Positions 28,831-35,849 of a stretch of DNA of 64,000 bases are shown one piece after another. Source of the DNA: Microbacterium sp. AG238 (GTDB lineage Bacteria > Actinomycetota > Actinomycetes > Actinomycetales > Microbacteriaceae). A model generated the notes under the pieces. The model saw nothing but the letters and a program-made list of their open reading frames with translations, searched no databases and had not been told where the DNA came from. Both the position numbers and the translations under genes were made by a program. The stretch spans positions 109,301 to 173,300 of the forward strand of contig NZ_RAQC01000003.1 of NCBI RefSeq assembly GCF_003610405.1, written 5' to 3'. The first letter of the stretch is position 1. The number at the start of each line of letters is the position of its first letter.

Positions 28831-30308
28831 CAGTAGGCTCCCACCGGTCGGAGCATCACCTTGACGGTGCGCCACATGATCATGAGGTCGAGGGTCACCG
28901 ACCAGTTCTCGACGTAGCGGAGATCCAGCGCGACGCTGTCCTCCCACGACAGGTCGCTGCGGCCGCTCACCTGCCACAGACCCGTGATCCCCGGCTTGAT
29001 GTACAGGCGCCGGAACACGCGCCCTTCATAGTTGCGGACCTCAGACGGCAGCGGCGGGCGCGGCCCGGAGATGCTCATGTCGCCCCGAAGGACATTGAAG
29101 AACTGTGGCAGCTCGTCGAGCGAGTACCGGCGCAGGAAGCGGCCCACACGCGTCACGCGCGGGTCGGAGCGCAGTTTGAACAGCGGACCCGCACCGTCGT
29201 TGGACGGCAGGAGTTCGGCGAGTTCCTGTTCCGCGGCGTCGGTCATCGAGCGGAACTTCAGCATCGTGAACTCCCGCCCGTCGCGGCCGACCCGCTGCTG
29301 GCGGAAGAACACCGGGCCGGGGGAGTCGAGTCTGATGGCCAGGGCGATGACCGGGGTGACAAGGGCGACGACGGCGCACGCGGCGGTGCTCACGACGAGG
29401 TCGAGCAGGCGTTTCAGCGTGTGGGCCGCGCCCTCGAATACCGGGATCTTCACGTGGATGAGCGGGAGGCCCTCGATGGGGCTCAGGCTGATGCGGGGGC
29501 CGGCGACGTCGGCGAGTCGGCTCGACATGATCAGCTCGGCTGCGGTGCCCTCCAGCTGCCAGGCCAGCGAGCGCGAGAAGTCGGGGTCGTCGTCGGGCAC
29601 GCTCGCGACGACGAGCGTGTCGGCGCCGACTTCACGTGCCACGCGGGCGATGTCATCGGCGGTTCGCACGGCGAACACGCGGCCGGGATCGCTCGCGACG
29701 TCCTCATCGCTCAGCGCCAACGCGATCACCGAGTATCCGTTGTCGGCGAGGGCGAGCTGGCGCATGACGTAGTCGACGTCGCGGCGCTTGCCCGCGATGA
29801 GTGTCGCCGACGCGTACTCGCCCAGCCGACGCCGCATCCTCAGCCACGCCCGCCAACGCCACCGAGCCACCAGCAGTGCCAGTACCCCGGCGGGCAGCGC
29901 GATGATCATCTGCATCCGCAGACCGTCCCACTGCGCGATCTCGAAGCCGACGGCGAGGAGCCCGAAGGCGACGCCCGTCGCATTCGCGACGCGCTTGTAC
30001 TCACTCGACCCGGCGCCCATCACGCGGGGTTCGCGTGAACCGAAAAGCGCGAGACCGGCGAGCCACACGACGAGGGTCGCGGTGGTGATCGGAATCACGA
30101 CCGACGGAGCCTCGCCCAGCCGCGTCGACACAACGCCTGCCGCCGATGCCGCGATGGCGGCGATGAGGGTGTCGGTCACGCGGAGACGACGCGCGTAGCG
30201 TCTCTCACGCTGCCTCCGCAGCTCGAGAGACGGCAAGCGGCGCGGTGAGACTGCGGGGTCGCGGAACTCTCCCGAGCCCAGGCCCGTGCGGTCTTCGACA
30301 GCGGTCAT
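28830..30308 (-). CDS. WcaJ-like undecaprenyl-phosphate sugar phosphotransferase
   Basis: 492 residues, usual length. Four N-terminal membrane segments are followed by a CoA-binding-like domain, a fifth hydrophobic segment near residue 310, and the catalytic bacterial sugar transferase domain. The domain contains VFFRQQRVGRDGREFTMLKFRSM, ISGPRPPLPSEV and KPGITGLWQVSGRSDLSW. It starts repeat-unit synthesis by moving a sugar-1-phosphate onto undecaprenyl phosphate. ATG 30308 overlaps the stop of a 19-codon leader ORF (ATGA), so its translation is probably coupled to that leader. Confidence 0.92.
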   Translation of the reverse strand: MTAVEDRTGLGSGEFRDPAVSPRRLPSLELRRQRERRYARRLRVTDTLIAAIAASAAGVVSTRLGEAPSVVIPITTATLVVWLAGLALFGSREPRVMGAGSSEYKRVANATGVAFGLLAVGFEIAQWDGLRMQMIIALPAGVLALLVARWRWRAWLRMRRRLGEYASATLIAGKRRDVDYVMRQLALADNGYSVIALALSDEDVASDPGRVFAVRTADDIARVAREVGADTLVVASVPDDDPDFSRSLAWQLEGTAAELIMSSRLADVAGPRISLSPIEGLPLIHVKIPVFEGAAHTLKRLLDLVVSTAACAVVALVTPVIALAIRLDSPGPVFFRQQRVGRDGREFTMLKFRSMTDAAEQELAELLPSNDGAGPLFKLRSDPRVTRVGRFLRRYSLDELPQFFNVLRGDMSISGPRPPLPSEVRNYEGRVFRRLYIKPGITGLWQVSGRSDLSWEDSVALDLRYVENWSVTLDLMIMWRTVKVMLRPVGAY

Positions 30309-30364
30309 CGGATCGATCCGATGACGCGTTCAGTGACGCGCACGACAGCATGATTGACGCGCAT
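30305..30364 (-). CDS. 19-codon leader ORF coupled to the WcaJ-like gene
   Basis: Reads MRVNHAVVRVTERVIGSIR, then TGA overlapping the ATG of the sugar transferase (ATGA). It has a strong ribosome site, TTTGGGGGGAG, about 7 bases before its ATG, whereas the big gene has none of its own. The DNA contains TGACGCG three times (plus strand, about 30322, 30334 and 30354). Its first 11 bases, ATGCGCGTCAA, are identical to the leader at 35496. A regulatory leader peptide is likely; its sensing role is unknown. Confidence 0.55.
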   Translation of the reverse strand: MRVNHAVVRVTERVIGSIR

Positions 30365-30390
30365 GATGTGCTCCCCCCAAATGGAACATC
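30365..30390 (-). promoter_or_regulatory. Hairpin masking the leader's ribosome site
   Basis: On the transcript GATGT pairs with ACATC and TCC pairs with GGA, around the loop ATTTGGGG, with a two-base bulge. The stem ends immediately before the leader ATG and covers part of its GGGGGGAG ribosome site. Opening this stem would expose the site, so it could act as a translational switch. Confidence 0.45.
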
Positions 30391-30457
30391 GCGACGAGGT
30401 CGCTCAGATCGGTCGCGAGTTCCCAGGCTCGAGACCGAGTGCGTCGGATTCCTCCGT

Positions 30458-30507
30458 GGCCGTTCCCACAACGGCCCGCCATCGATTTCTACACCATCGG
30501 CGGGCCG
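30458..30507. repeat. Two inverted repeats in the divergent control region
   Basis: GGCCGTT-CCCAC-AACGGCC (30458-30476) is a 7-bp perfect stem. It overlaps a larger repeat, CGGCCCGCC (30472-30480) with GGCGGGCCG (30499-30507). The two cannot form at once, so they are possible alternative structures or operator sites. They lie between the divergent WcaJ-like and cytidylyltransferase genes. The first resembles GCCGT-CCCCA-ACGGC at 35685-35699. Confidence 0.5.
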
Positions 30508-30605
30508 CAGGGAAGTCCCCAGGCCGCTGAGCGACACGCCGACTTCCGCAAACGGGTCTGCTCGGTGTACTGTCTCTCGCACCGGCGTCGTGCCGGTATT
30601 GGGGA

Positions 30606-30662
30606 ATGCGCTCGGCGGGTGGGACCAATGGGCGGGTCACGAGCGTTTTGGGGGCGCCATGA
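30606..30662 (+). CDS. 18-codon leader ORF coupled to the cytidylyltransferase
   Basis: Reads MRSAGGTNGRVTSVLGAP, then TGA overlapping the cytidylyltransferase ATG (ATGA). Its own ATG directly follows TATTGGGGA. A second TTTTGGGGG inside its 3' end is the ribosome site for the main gene. The design (TTGGGG, tiny ORF starting MR, TTGGGG, ATGA) repeats at 35191-35241 on the other strand. A -10-like TACTGT lies near 30568. Probably a leader peptide. Confidence 0.5.
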   Translation: MRSAGGTNGRVTSVLGAP

Positions 30663-31102
30663 CACAGCGAATCGGGTACGCCGCGGGGGCGTTCGATGTC
30701 TTTCACATCGGGCACCTCCAGATTCTTCGGCGTGCCCGTGAGCACTGCGACATCCTCATCGCCGGGGTGGTGAGCGACGAGATGCTCCTGCGCACCAAGG
30801 GCATCTCGTCGTTCATCCCCACGGAGGAGCGCGCGGAGATCGTGCGGCACATCGATTTCGTCGACGACGTGCACATCGAGCGTGCTCCCGACAAGCTCGA
30901 CGCCTGGCGCGAGGTCGGGTTCACGCACTTCTTCAAGGGCGACGACTGGCGCGACACCGACAAGGGGCGTGCGCTCGAGCGTCGTTTCGCCGAGGTCGGG
31001 GTCGAGGTCGTCTACTTCCCGTACACGGCGCACACCTCGAGCACGCAGCTGCGCCGTGCGCTATCGGCCGCCGCCGATCGAGCGCGGGCGGCGACCGCCT
31101 GA
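30659..31102 (+). CDS. TagD/GCT-like cytidylyltransferase
   Basis: 147 residues, the length of glycerol-3-phosphate cytidylyltransferase. The nucleotidyltransferase motif AAGAFDVFHIGHLQILRRA contains the HxGH signature, and the C-terminal HTSSTQLRRAL is a version of the RTxGxSTT motif. It should make a CDP-alcohol from CTP and a phospho-alcohol. The substrate (glycerol-, ribitol- or another phosphate) cannot be told. It may supply the CDP-alcohol transferase at 20987. ATG 30659 overlaps the leader stop. Confidence 0.85.
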   Translation: MTQRIGYAAGAFDVFHIGHLQILRRAREHCDILIAGVVSDEMLLRTKGISSFIPTEERAEIVRHIDFVDDVHIERAPDKLDAWREVGFTHFFKGDDWRDTDKGRALERRFAEVGVEVVYFPYTAHTSSTQLRRALSAAADRARAATA

Positions 31103-31173
31103 CGCTCCCGCCTCGGTGCGGTGCGCGACATCGCGGTTCGCTATGATGTCCGCCAGCGAGGGATCGGCCCGTC

Positions 31174-32964
31174 GTGTTCGAGGGGGCGACCGTGGGGTGG
31201 GGACGAACGTCGCGACGTCGAGCGCGGCTCCGTCCGGGCGTCGCGATCTGGTGGGATGCCATCTCCGGCGGGCGCTTCCTCACCATCTGGAGTGCGCTCG
31301 TCGCACTTCCGACCGCCGCCCTCGTGCTCGCGCCGTACGCGACCGTCGACACGGCCGGGGAGCTCTTCGCCGCGCAGCTCGCCGCGCTGGCGGTCGCCGT
31401 CGTGCTCGGTGTGGCGCTCGTGCCGGTCTGGTTCCTGGAGCGGCGCATCGCCTCCCCGACGGTGCGCGGTGTGCTGGTCCTGAGCGCCGTGGTCGTCGCG
31501 GCCACGATCCGCCCCTTCCTCAATGATGCGGTGGCCCTCCACCTCTTCGGCCTCGCCGCCGACCCCGCCTGGCTCGCCCGGATCATCACCAACGTCGTCG
31601 CCTGGATCAGCGTCCTGTCGCTGGTCGCGATCGCCGAACAGCTCTACGTGAGCTCCGCGATCGCGCGTGTCCGTCTGATCGAGGCACTTCAGGCCGTGAC
31701 CGACGAGCAGCGCCGGGCCGTGAGCTACGAGCGGGAGAGTCGCACCTTCCTGGCGACCGAGATCGGCGTCCTCCGTTCTGCGCTGTCGGCCCTGACGGCT
31801 TCGGTATTGGATTTCGAGCGCGTCCGGGAATTCTCCGACACCGTCCGCTCGCTCAGTCACAGCGCCCGGGCGCGAGCCGGGCTCGATCTGGCCGAGGTCG
31901 CGCCCGATGTCGCAGAAGCGCTGGTCCCGGGTGCCGAGCGGGCCTTTCTCGAGCGTCTCCGCCCGCCCGCCGTCGGCCTCGTCGGGGCGATCTTCGCCGC
32001 GGGCAGCGCGCCGTTCGCGCTGCGCACCGGCGGCCTGGCGCTCGTGGTCCTGATCGCGGGCGGCATCGTCGCGCTCTGCCTGGTGGCCGACGTGGTCAGC
32101 CGCCGGGTGGCGTATCGCCGTTCAGCACGTGATCGGGGCCTGCTGCTGATCATCGTGTGGATCAGCGTCGCCGTCGTCATCGCGGGGGCGGCTCCCGTCG
32201 TGGGCGTTCACAGCCTCGTTCCACTCATTCCTGTCGTCGCGCTCCCCGGAGTCGCGGTGATCGCGGCCCTGTGCTCCGAGGCCGTCCATCGCGGGCGCGT
32301 CGAGTCGAGACGGCTCGGCCGGGCACTGCAGGCCGTCGTGCGCTCGGCGGCGGACCGGGCGTCGGGCGTACGGCAGGAGCTGGTGCGCGCCTCCGAGGTG
32401 CTTCACGGCCGCGTCCAGGGCAGCTGCGTCATCCTCGCTGCCCAGGTCGACGACGACATGGCGACGCGGGCCGACATCCTCGCCTTCGAGAAGGCGGTCG
32501 GCGACGGGCTGATGGATGCCGCGGGCGGCGGCGGGGCGGCGCCGTCTCGCCCCGCCGATCTGGCCGAGACGGTCGCGATCTGGGGGCCCGTGCTCTCGGT
32601 CTCATCCGACGTGGATGCCGTCGCGACCCGCGCCCTGACCGATGAACTCGTCTCGACCCGAGTCGTTGCGGTCGTGGCCGAGGGACTCGTCAACGCCGTC
32701 AAGCACGCGGCCGCGCGGTCGGCCGCGATCGAGGTGCACGGCGACGGCGCCGGATCATCGCTGGCCGTACGCGTCCGCACGCGGGGCCGGTTGCGTGTCG
32801 ACTCACGCGGGCCCGGACTCGGCGTCGCCGGACTCGGTCCGACCGCTCGGATCTTCCAGCACGGCCGCGATGTGGTCCTCGAGGTCTCGGTGCCGACCGG
32901 CGAACCGGAGCTGGTCGGGGCAGGTCAGGCAGGCGGTGCGCTCCACGACAGCGACTCGATGTAA
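31174..32964 (+). CDS. Paralogue of the membrane sensor protein at 735
   Basis: 596 residues. It matches the protein at 735-2381 along its whole length: WWDAISGGRFLTIWSA at the start, an ESRTFLATEIGVLR...FERVREFSDTVRSLSH linker, membrane segments at about residues 265-370, VLHGRVQGSCVILAAQV, and EGLVNAVKHA near residue 505. The final GLGVAGLG...IFQHGRDVVLE replaces normal kinase G boxes. A TATGAT -10 box lies at 31142. The GTG at 31174 is the chosen start, but the first 25 residues are poorly supported. Role unknown; probably signalling. Its 3' end overlaps the convergent ppx-like gene by 40 bases. Confidence 0.6.
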   Translation: MFEGATVGWGRTSRRRARLRPGVAIWWDAISGGRFLTIWSALVALPTAALVLAPYATVDTAGELFAAQLAALAVAVVLGVALVPVWFLERRIASPTVRGVLVLSAVVVAATIRPFLNDAVALHLFGLAADPAWLARIITNVVAWISVLSLVAIAEQLYVSSAIARVRLIEALQAVTDEQRRAVSYERESRTFLATEIGVLRSALSALTASVLDFERVREFSDTVRSLSHSARARAGLDLAEVAPDVAEALVPGAERAFLERLRPPAVGLVGAIFAAGSAPFALRTGGLALVVLIAGGIVALCLVADVVSRRVAYRRSARDRGLLLIIVWISVAVVIAGAAPVVGVHSLVPLIPVVALPGVAVIAALCSEAVHRGRVESRRLGRALQAVVRSAADRASGVRQELVRASEVLHGRVQGSCVILAAQVDDDMATRADILAFEKAVGDGLMDAAGGGGAAPSRPADLAETVAIWGPVLSVSSDVDAVATRALTDELVSTRVVAVVAEGLVNAVKHAAARSAAIEVHGDGAGSSLAVRVRTRGRLRVDSRGPGLGVAGLGPTARIFQHGRDVVLEVSVPTGEPELVGAGQAGGALHDSDSM

Positions 32965-33869
32965 CGCAGCAGCACTCCCTCGCGCAGCGCCCATGGTGAG
33001 ACCTCGAGCTCGTCGACGTCGAAAGCCCGCATCGCCTCGTGCAGCACGACTGCGCCCGCCACGATCTGGACGGTGCGATCGGCCGTGATGCCGGGAAGCT
33101 CCTGCCGAGCGGATGCCGGGATGCGGGCGAGTCGGGGGATCCACGAGCCCAGCGCGGCGCGGGGCAGCGTCATCCGCTCGATCCCCGACCATCCCGGCAT
33201 CGGATAGCCCGCGAGCTTCGCGAGCGACCGGATGGTCTTCGATGACCCCACGACGTGATCGGGGCGGGGGCGGGCGGACATCGTGGCGACCACGGGGGCC
33301 AGGGTCTCGCGCGCATGCTCGCGCAGCAGTTCGACGGCGTTCTCGCCCGGCGGATCCGTCGGCAGGAACTGCACTGTCATCCGCCCGGCACCCAGCGGCA
33401 CCGAGGCTGCCTCGTCGGGCAGCTCGTCGCTGCCGGCGGCGATCTCGAGCGAGCCGCCGCCGATGTCGAACAGGAGGATCTCGCCCGCCGACCAGCCGAA
33501 CCACCGGCGCACGGCCAGGAAGGTGAATCTGGCCTCCGACTCTCCGCCGAGCACCTGCAGGTCCTGGCCGAGTGCCCGCTCGATGGCCGCGATGACCTGC
33601 GGTCCGTTGGTCGCCTCGCGCACGGCGCTCGTGGCGGTGGCGAGAAGCTCCGCGACGTTTTCGGTGCGTGACACCGCGACCGCGTCCGTCACCGCCGTGA
33701 CGAGTGCGTTCACGCCCTCGTCGCTGATCGACCCGTCGGGCTCGAGGTAGCGCATGAGGCGCAGCACCGTCCGCTTGCTGGTGCGCGCCAGCGGGCGTCC
33801 GCCGGGGCGGACATCGGCGACGAGCAGGTGGACCGTGTTCGAACCGATGTCGAGGACTCCCAGACGCAC
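32925..33869 (-). CDS. Ppx/GppA-family phosphatase
   Basis: About 314 residues, the length of actinobacterial Ppx1/Ppx2 proteins. The ASKHA nucleotide-binding motifs are clear: VLDIGSNTVHLLVADV at the start, ATSAVREATNG, and LFDIGGGSLEIA near residue 130. The family removes phosphate from polyphosphate or pppGpp; which one this enzyme prefers cannot be read. GTG 33869 begins MRLGVLDIG exactly where relatives start. It is divergent from coaA with only 57 bases between the start codons. Confidence 0.9.
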   Translation of the reverse strand: MRLGVLDIGSNTVHLLVADVRPGGRPLARTSKRTVLRLMRYLEPDGSISDEGVNALVTAVTDAVAVSRTENVAELLATATSAVREATNGPQVIAAIERALGQDLQVLGGESEARFTFLAVRRWFGWSAGEILLFDIGGGSLEIAAGSDELPDEAASVPLGAGRMTVQFLPTDPPGENAVELLREHARETLAPVVATMSARPRPDHVVGSSKTIRSLAKLAGYPMPGWSGIERMTLPRAALGSWIPRLARIPASARQELPGITADRTVQIVAGAVVLHEAMRAFDVDELEVSPWALREGVLLRYIESLSWSAPPA

Positions 33870-33926
33870 AGGTTCACAGTAGTGGCAGGCCGAGGCGCCG
33901 TCGGTGCGGACGGGTGGGGGGTTACG

Positions 33927-34892
33927 ATGAGCGCGATGTCCCCTGAAGATGTGCAGGCGCTGACGCCGCTCGCCCCCGCGCTGTATCGCGAAATCGGCCG
34001 TGCCGACTGGGCCCGGCTCGCCGCGGGCGTGACGCAGCCGCTCACCGAGACCGAGATCGTCCAACTCCGCGGGCTCGGCGATCGCATGGACCTCGGCGAG
34101 GTGTCGCAGGTCTACCTCCCGCTCAGCCGTCTGCTGTCGCTGTACGCCAGCGCGACTCGGCGTCTCGGGGCCGACACCGACGCTTTCCTCGGCGAGGAGG
34201 ACAGCACGACCCCTTTCGTCGTCGGGGTCGCCGGCTCGGTCGCTGTCGGCAAGTCGACCGTCGCGCGTCTGCTCCGCGAGTTGATGAGCCGCTGGCCGGG
34301 CACGCCCCGCGTCGAGCTCGTCACGACCGACGGGTTCCTCTATCCGAACGCCGAGCTCGAGCGCCGCGGCCTCATGGCGCGCAAGGGCTTCCCGGAGAGC
34401 TACGACCGCCGCGCGCTGATCGAGTTCCTGACGGCGGTGAAGTCGGGCGCCCCCGAGGTGCACGCCCCGTTCTACTCGCATATGCGGTACGACATCGTCC
34501 CCGACGCACAGATCACCGTCCGTCGACCCGACGTCGTGATCGTGGAGGGACTCAACGTCCTGGCGCCGCCGCCCGCCCCGCACGAGGTGGCCGTCAGCGA
34601 CATGTTCGACTTCTCGATCTACGTCGACGCGGATGCCGAGCACATCAGCCAGTGGTACGTCGACCGCTTCATGGCGCTCAAGGCGGGAGCGTTCAACAAC
34701 CCGTCCTCGTACTTCAACACCTTCGCCGATCTCGACGACGACGCCGCGATCGAGATGGCGCGTGGCTTCTGGAACGACATCAACCTCCCGAACCTGGTCG
34801 AGAACGTGCTGCCGACGAAGCATCGGGCGACGCTGATCCTGCACAAGGGCGCGTCGCACGCCGTCGAACGGGTGCTCCTGCGCAAGGTGTGA
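33927..34892 (+). CDS. coaA: Pantothenate kinase, type I
   Basis: About 321 residues. It phosphorylates pantothenate, the first step to coenzyme A. The P-loop GVAGSVAVGKST (Lys109) and LVTTDGFLYPNAEL are conserved, as are KGFPESYDRRAL, HMRYDIVP and VIVEGLNVL. ATG 33927 follows GGGGGG. TACGAT at 33924-33929 sits six bases before a second in-frame ATG (33936), so a leaderless transcript starting at 33936 is also plausible. Confidence 0.95.
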   Translation: MSAMSPEDVQALTPLAPALYREIGRADWARLAAGVTQPLTETEIVQLRGLGDRMDLGEVSQVYLPLSRLLSLYASATRRLGADTDAFLGEEDSTTPFVVGVAGSVAVGKSTVARLLRELMSRWPGTPRVELVTTDGFLYPNAELERRGLMARKGFPESYDRRALIEFLTAVKSGAPEVHAPFYSHMRYDIVPDAQITVRRPDVVIVEGLNVLAPPPAPHEVAVSDMFDFSIYVDADAEHISQWYVDRFMALKAGAFNNPSSYFNTFADLDDDAAIEMARGFWNDINLPNLVENVLPTKHRATLILHKGASHAVERVLLRKV

Positions 34893-34918
34893 CGTCCGCG
34901 ATCCCGGATGCCGAAAGC

Positions 34919-34955
34919 GGCGTGCCCGCCGATCCGTGAGGACGACGGGCACGCC
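34919..34955 (+). terminator. Probable coaA terminator
   Basis: GGCGTGCCCG and CGGGCACGCC form a 10-bp perfect stem around 17 bases, starting 27 bases after the coaA stop. No T-tract follows, which is common in this group. Confidence 0.6.
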
Positions 34956-34975
34956 TGGGTGTGGACGGCCCCCGC

Positions 34976-35194
34976 TCAGGGGGAGGGGTGCGACCCGAAA
35001 CCGCGCGGTCCGATCGGACGAGCCGGCGTGGCCGGGGCCCGGGTCGCGGTGATCGAGCGTGAGCCGCCACATCCAGACGGCGTGTATCGGGCCGCCGGCA
35101 ACTGCCGGCGGAGCGGAATTCGACCGTTACGGTCGACGCTGTCGCGGCGGCTGCCCCCCAGCAGCCGACCGAGCGCGTGGAATCGCCTCGTCAT
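34976..35194 (-). CDS. Small Arg-rich hypothetical ORF (doubtful)
   Basis: 72 codons opening MTRRFHALGRLLGGSRRD. No domain is recognised, and the sequence is rich in Arg, Pro and Gly, which random high-GC frames also give. In favour: its ATG overlaps the stop of a tiny upstream ORF (ATGA) with GGGGATGAG as ribosome site, the same design as at 30.6 kb. Against: two perfect palindromes (35092-35111 and 35120-35136) lie inside it. It may be a decayed gene or non-coding. Confidence 0.25.
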   Translation of the reverse strand: MTRRFHALGRLLGGSRRDSVDRNGRIPLRRQLPAARYTPSGCGGSRSITATRAPATPARPIGPRGFGSHPSP

Positions 35195-35241
35195 CTCATC
35201 CCCAATGTCTCCACGAGAGCGAACCCAGATCCGTCTCTCAT
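35191..35241 (-). CDS. 16-codon leader-like ORF
   Basis: Reads MRDGSGFALVETLGMR and stops in an ATGA overlap with the doubtful ORF downstream. TATTGGGGC precedes its ATG at once, and ATTGGGG occurs again near its end. The plan matches the 30606-30662 leader closely: same TATTGGGG upstream, an MR start, an internal LG encoded by TTGGGG, and the ATGA ending. Confidence 0.4.
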   Translation of the reverse strand: MRDGSGFALVETLGMR

Positions 35242-35397
35242 GCCCCAATACCGCCGGGTCCAGCACGCCGGGTCCCATCCCGGCGAGTCTTGTACGCCCT
35301 GCGTTTCACCCCGGCTGAGCCGCAGGCTGCGCTCAGTATGGCAGAGCGTCTCCGCCACCGGAAGCGTCAGTATCCGCGGCGTCCTCTGCGCGTCGCA

Positions 35398-35461
35398 CGC
35401 ACCGTGTGCGTTGTGCAGTGCGCGTGCGCGGCTGCGCACTGCACAACGCCCTCACGGTGCG
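35398..35461. promoter_or_regulatory. Two-part 22-bp hairpin beside the 35.5 kb leader
   Basis: An inner perfect 14-bp stem GTTGTGCAGTGCGC (35410-35423 with 35434-35447; 10-base loop) sits inside an outer 8-bp stem CGCACCGT/ACGGTGCG (35398-35405 with 35454-35461). On the minus strand it begins inside the last codons of the leader ORF at 35452-35496. A leader ORF running into a strong hairpin is the layout of transcription attenuators, but no structural gene follows closely. Confidence 0.55.
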
Positions 35462-35496
35462 CAGATCCCCATCGGCGCCCTGAGCTTGACGCGCAT
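35452..35496 (-). CDS. 14-codon leader-like ORF
   Basis: Reads MRVKLRAPMGICAP. GAGGGAG lies six bases before the ATG, preceded by TTTTGGGGGG. Its first 11 bases, ATGCGCGTCAA, are identical to the start of the WcaJ leader (30364), so the two upstream elements are probably copies. The stop falls inside the arm of the large hairpin. Confidence 0.4.
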   Translation of the reverse strand: MRVKLRAPMGICAP

Positions 35497-35725
35497 AGCG
35501 ACTCCCTCGCCCCCCAAAAGCGGGGACTCTGCACGTCGTGGTTGATCGTACAACTGATGGTGATGTCCGCCAATAGGGGGACAAGATTCGCTTCGCGGAT
35601 CGGCGTTCCGGGCTCGTGAATCCGGTAGGCTTCATGAGCCTGCGCAGTGCTCGAACCGTTCCCCAAGCGGTGATTCGGTCGACAGCCGTCCCCAACGGCC
35701 CGACTGAGAGCGCGTGGGCCTAGCG

Positions 35726-35774
35726 GGGCCCTCTCGAGTAAATCAGTCCCCAAATGGCTGACTCGAGAGGGCCC
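35726..35774. repeat. 14-bp perfect inverted repeat with CCCCAA in the loop
   Basis: GGGCCCTCTCGAGT (35726-35739) pairs with 35761-35774. The 21-base loop contains a smaller TCAG/CTGA stem presenting TCCCCAAATGG. Same arm length and same loop core as 9037-9076. It lies 76 bases before the lipase start; no gene ends near it, so a terminator role is unlikely. Confidence 0.8.
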
Positions 35775-35849
35775 TCGTCTTGCTCGGCGGACGACGCCTT
35801 CGCATTTCTCGTTACGCACCTGTCATCGCAACCTGCTAGGTATGAATCC

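Larger units (their letters stand above)
34893..35849. other. Structured non-coding island of about 950 bases
   Basis: No convincing protein gene, but many perfect inverted repeats: 34919-34955, 35092-35111 (9-bp arms, 2-base loop), 35120-35136 (17-base palindrome), 35398-35461, 35505-35525, 35655-35671, 35685-35699 and 35726-35774. Six TTGGGG motifs lie on the minus strand near 35200, 35245, 35513, 35663, 35691 and 35749. Two tiny ORFs (35191-35241, 35452-35496) have the same layout as the leaders at 30.3-30.6 kb. It has somewhat more A/T than the flanking genes. It could hold regulatory RNAs, decayed genes or both. Confidence 0.6.

Noticed and set aside
35726..35774. Rho-independent terminator
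   Set aside because: No gene ends within 800 bases upstream on the plus strand, nor nearby on the minus strand, and no T-tract follows; the loop matches the CCCCAA family instead.
35333..35819. Protein genes on the minus strand in the non-coding island (120 and 150 codons)
   Set aside because: They have no recognisable domain, no good ribosome site, biased composition, and are interrupted by large perfect hairpins.
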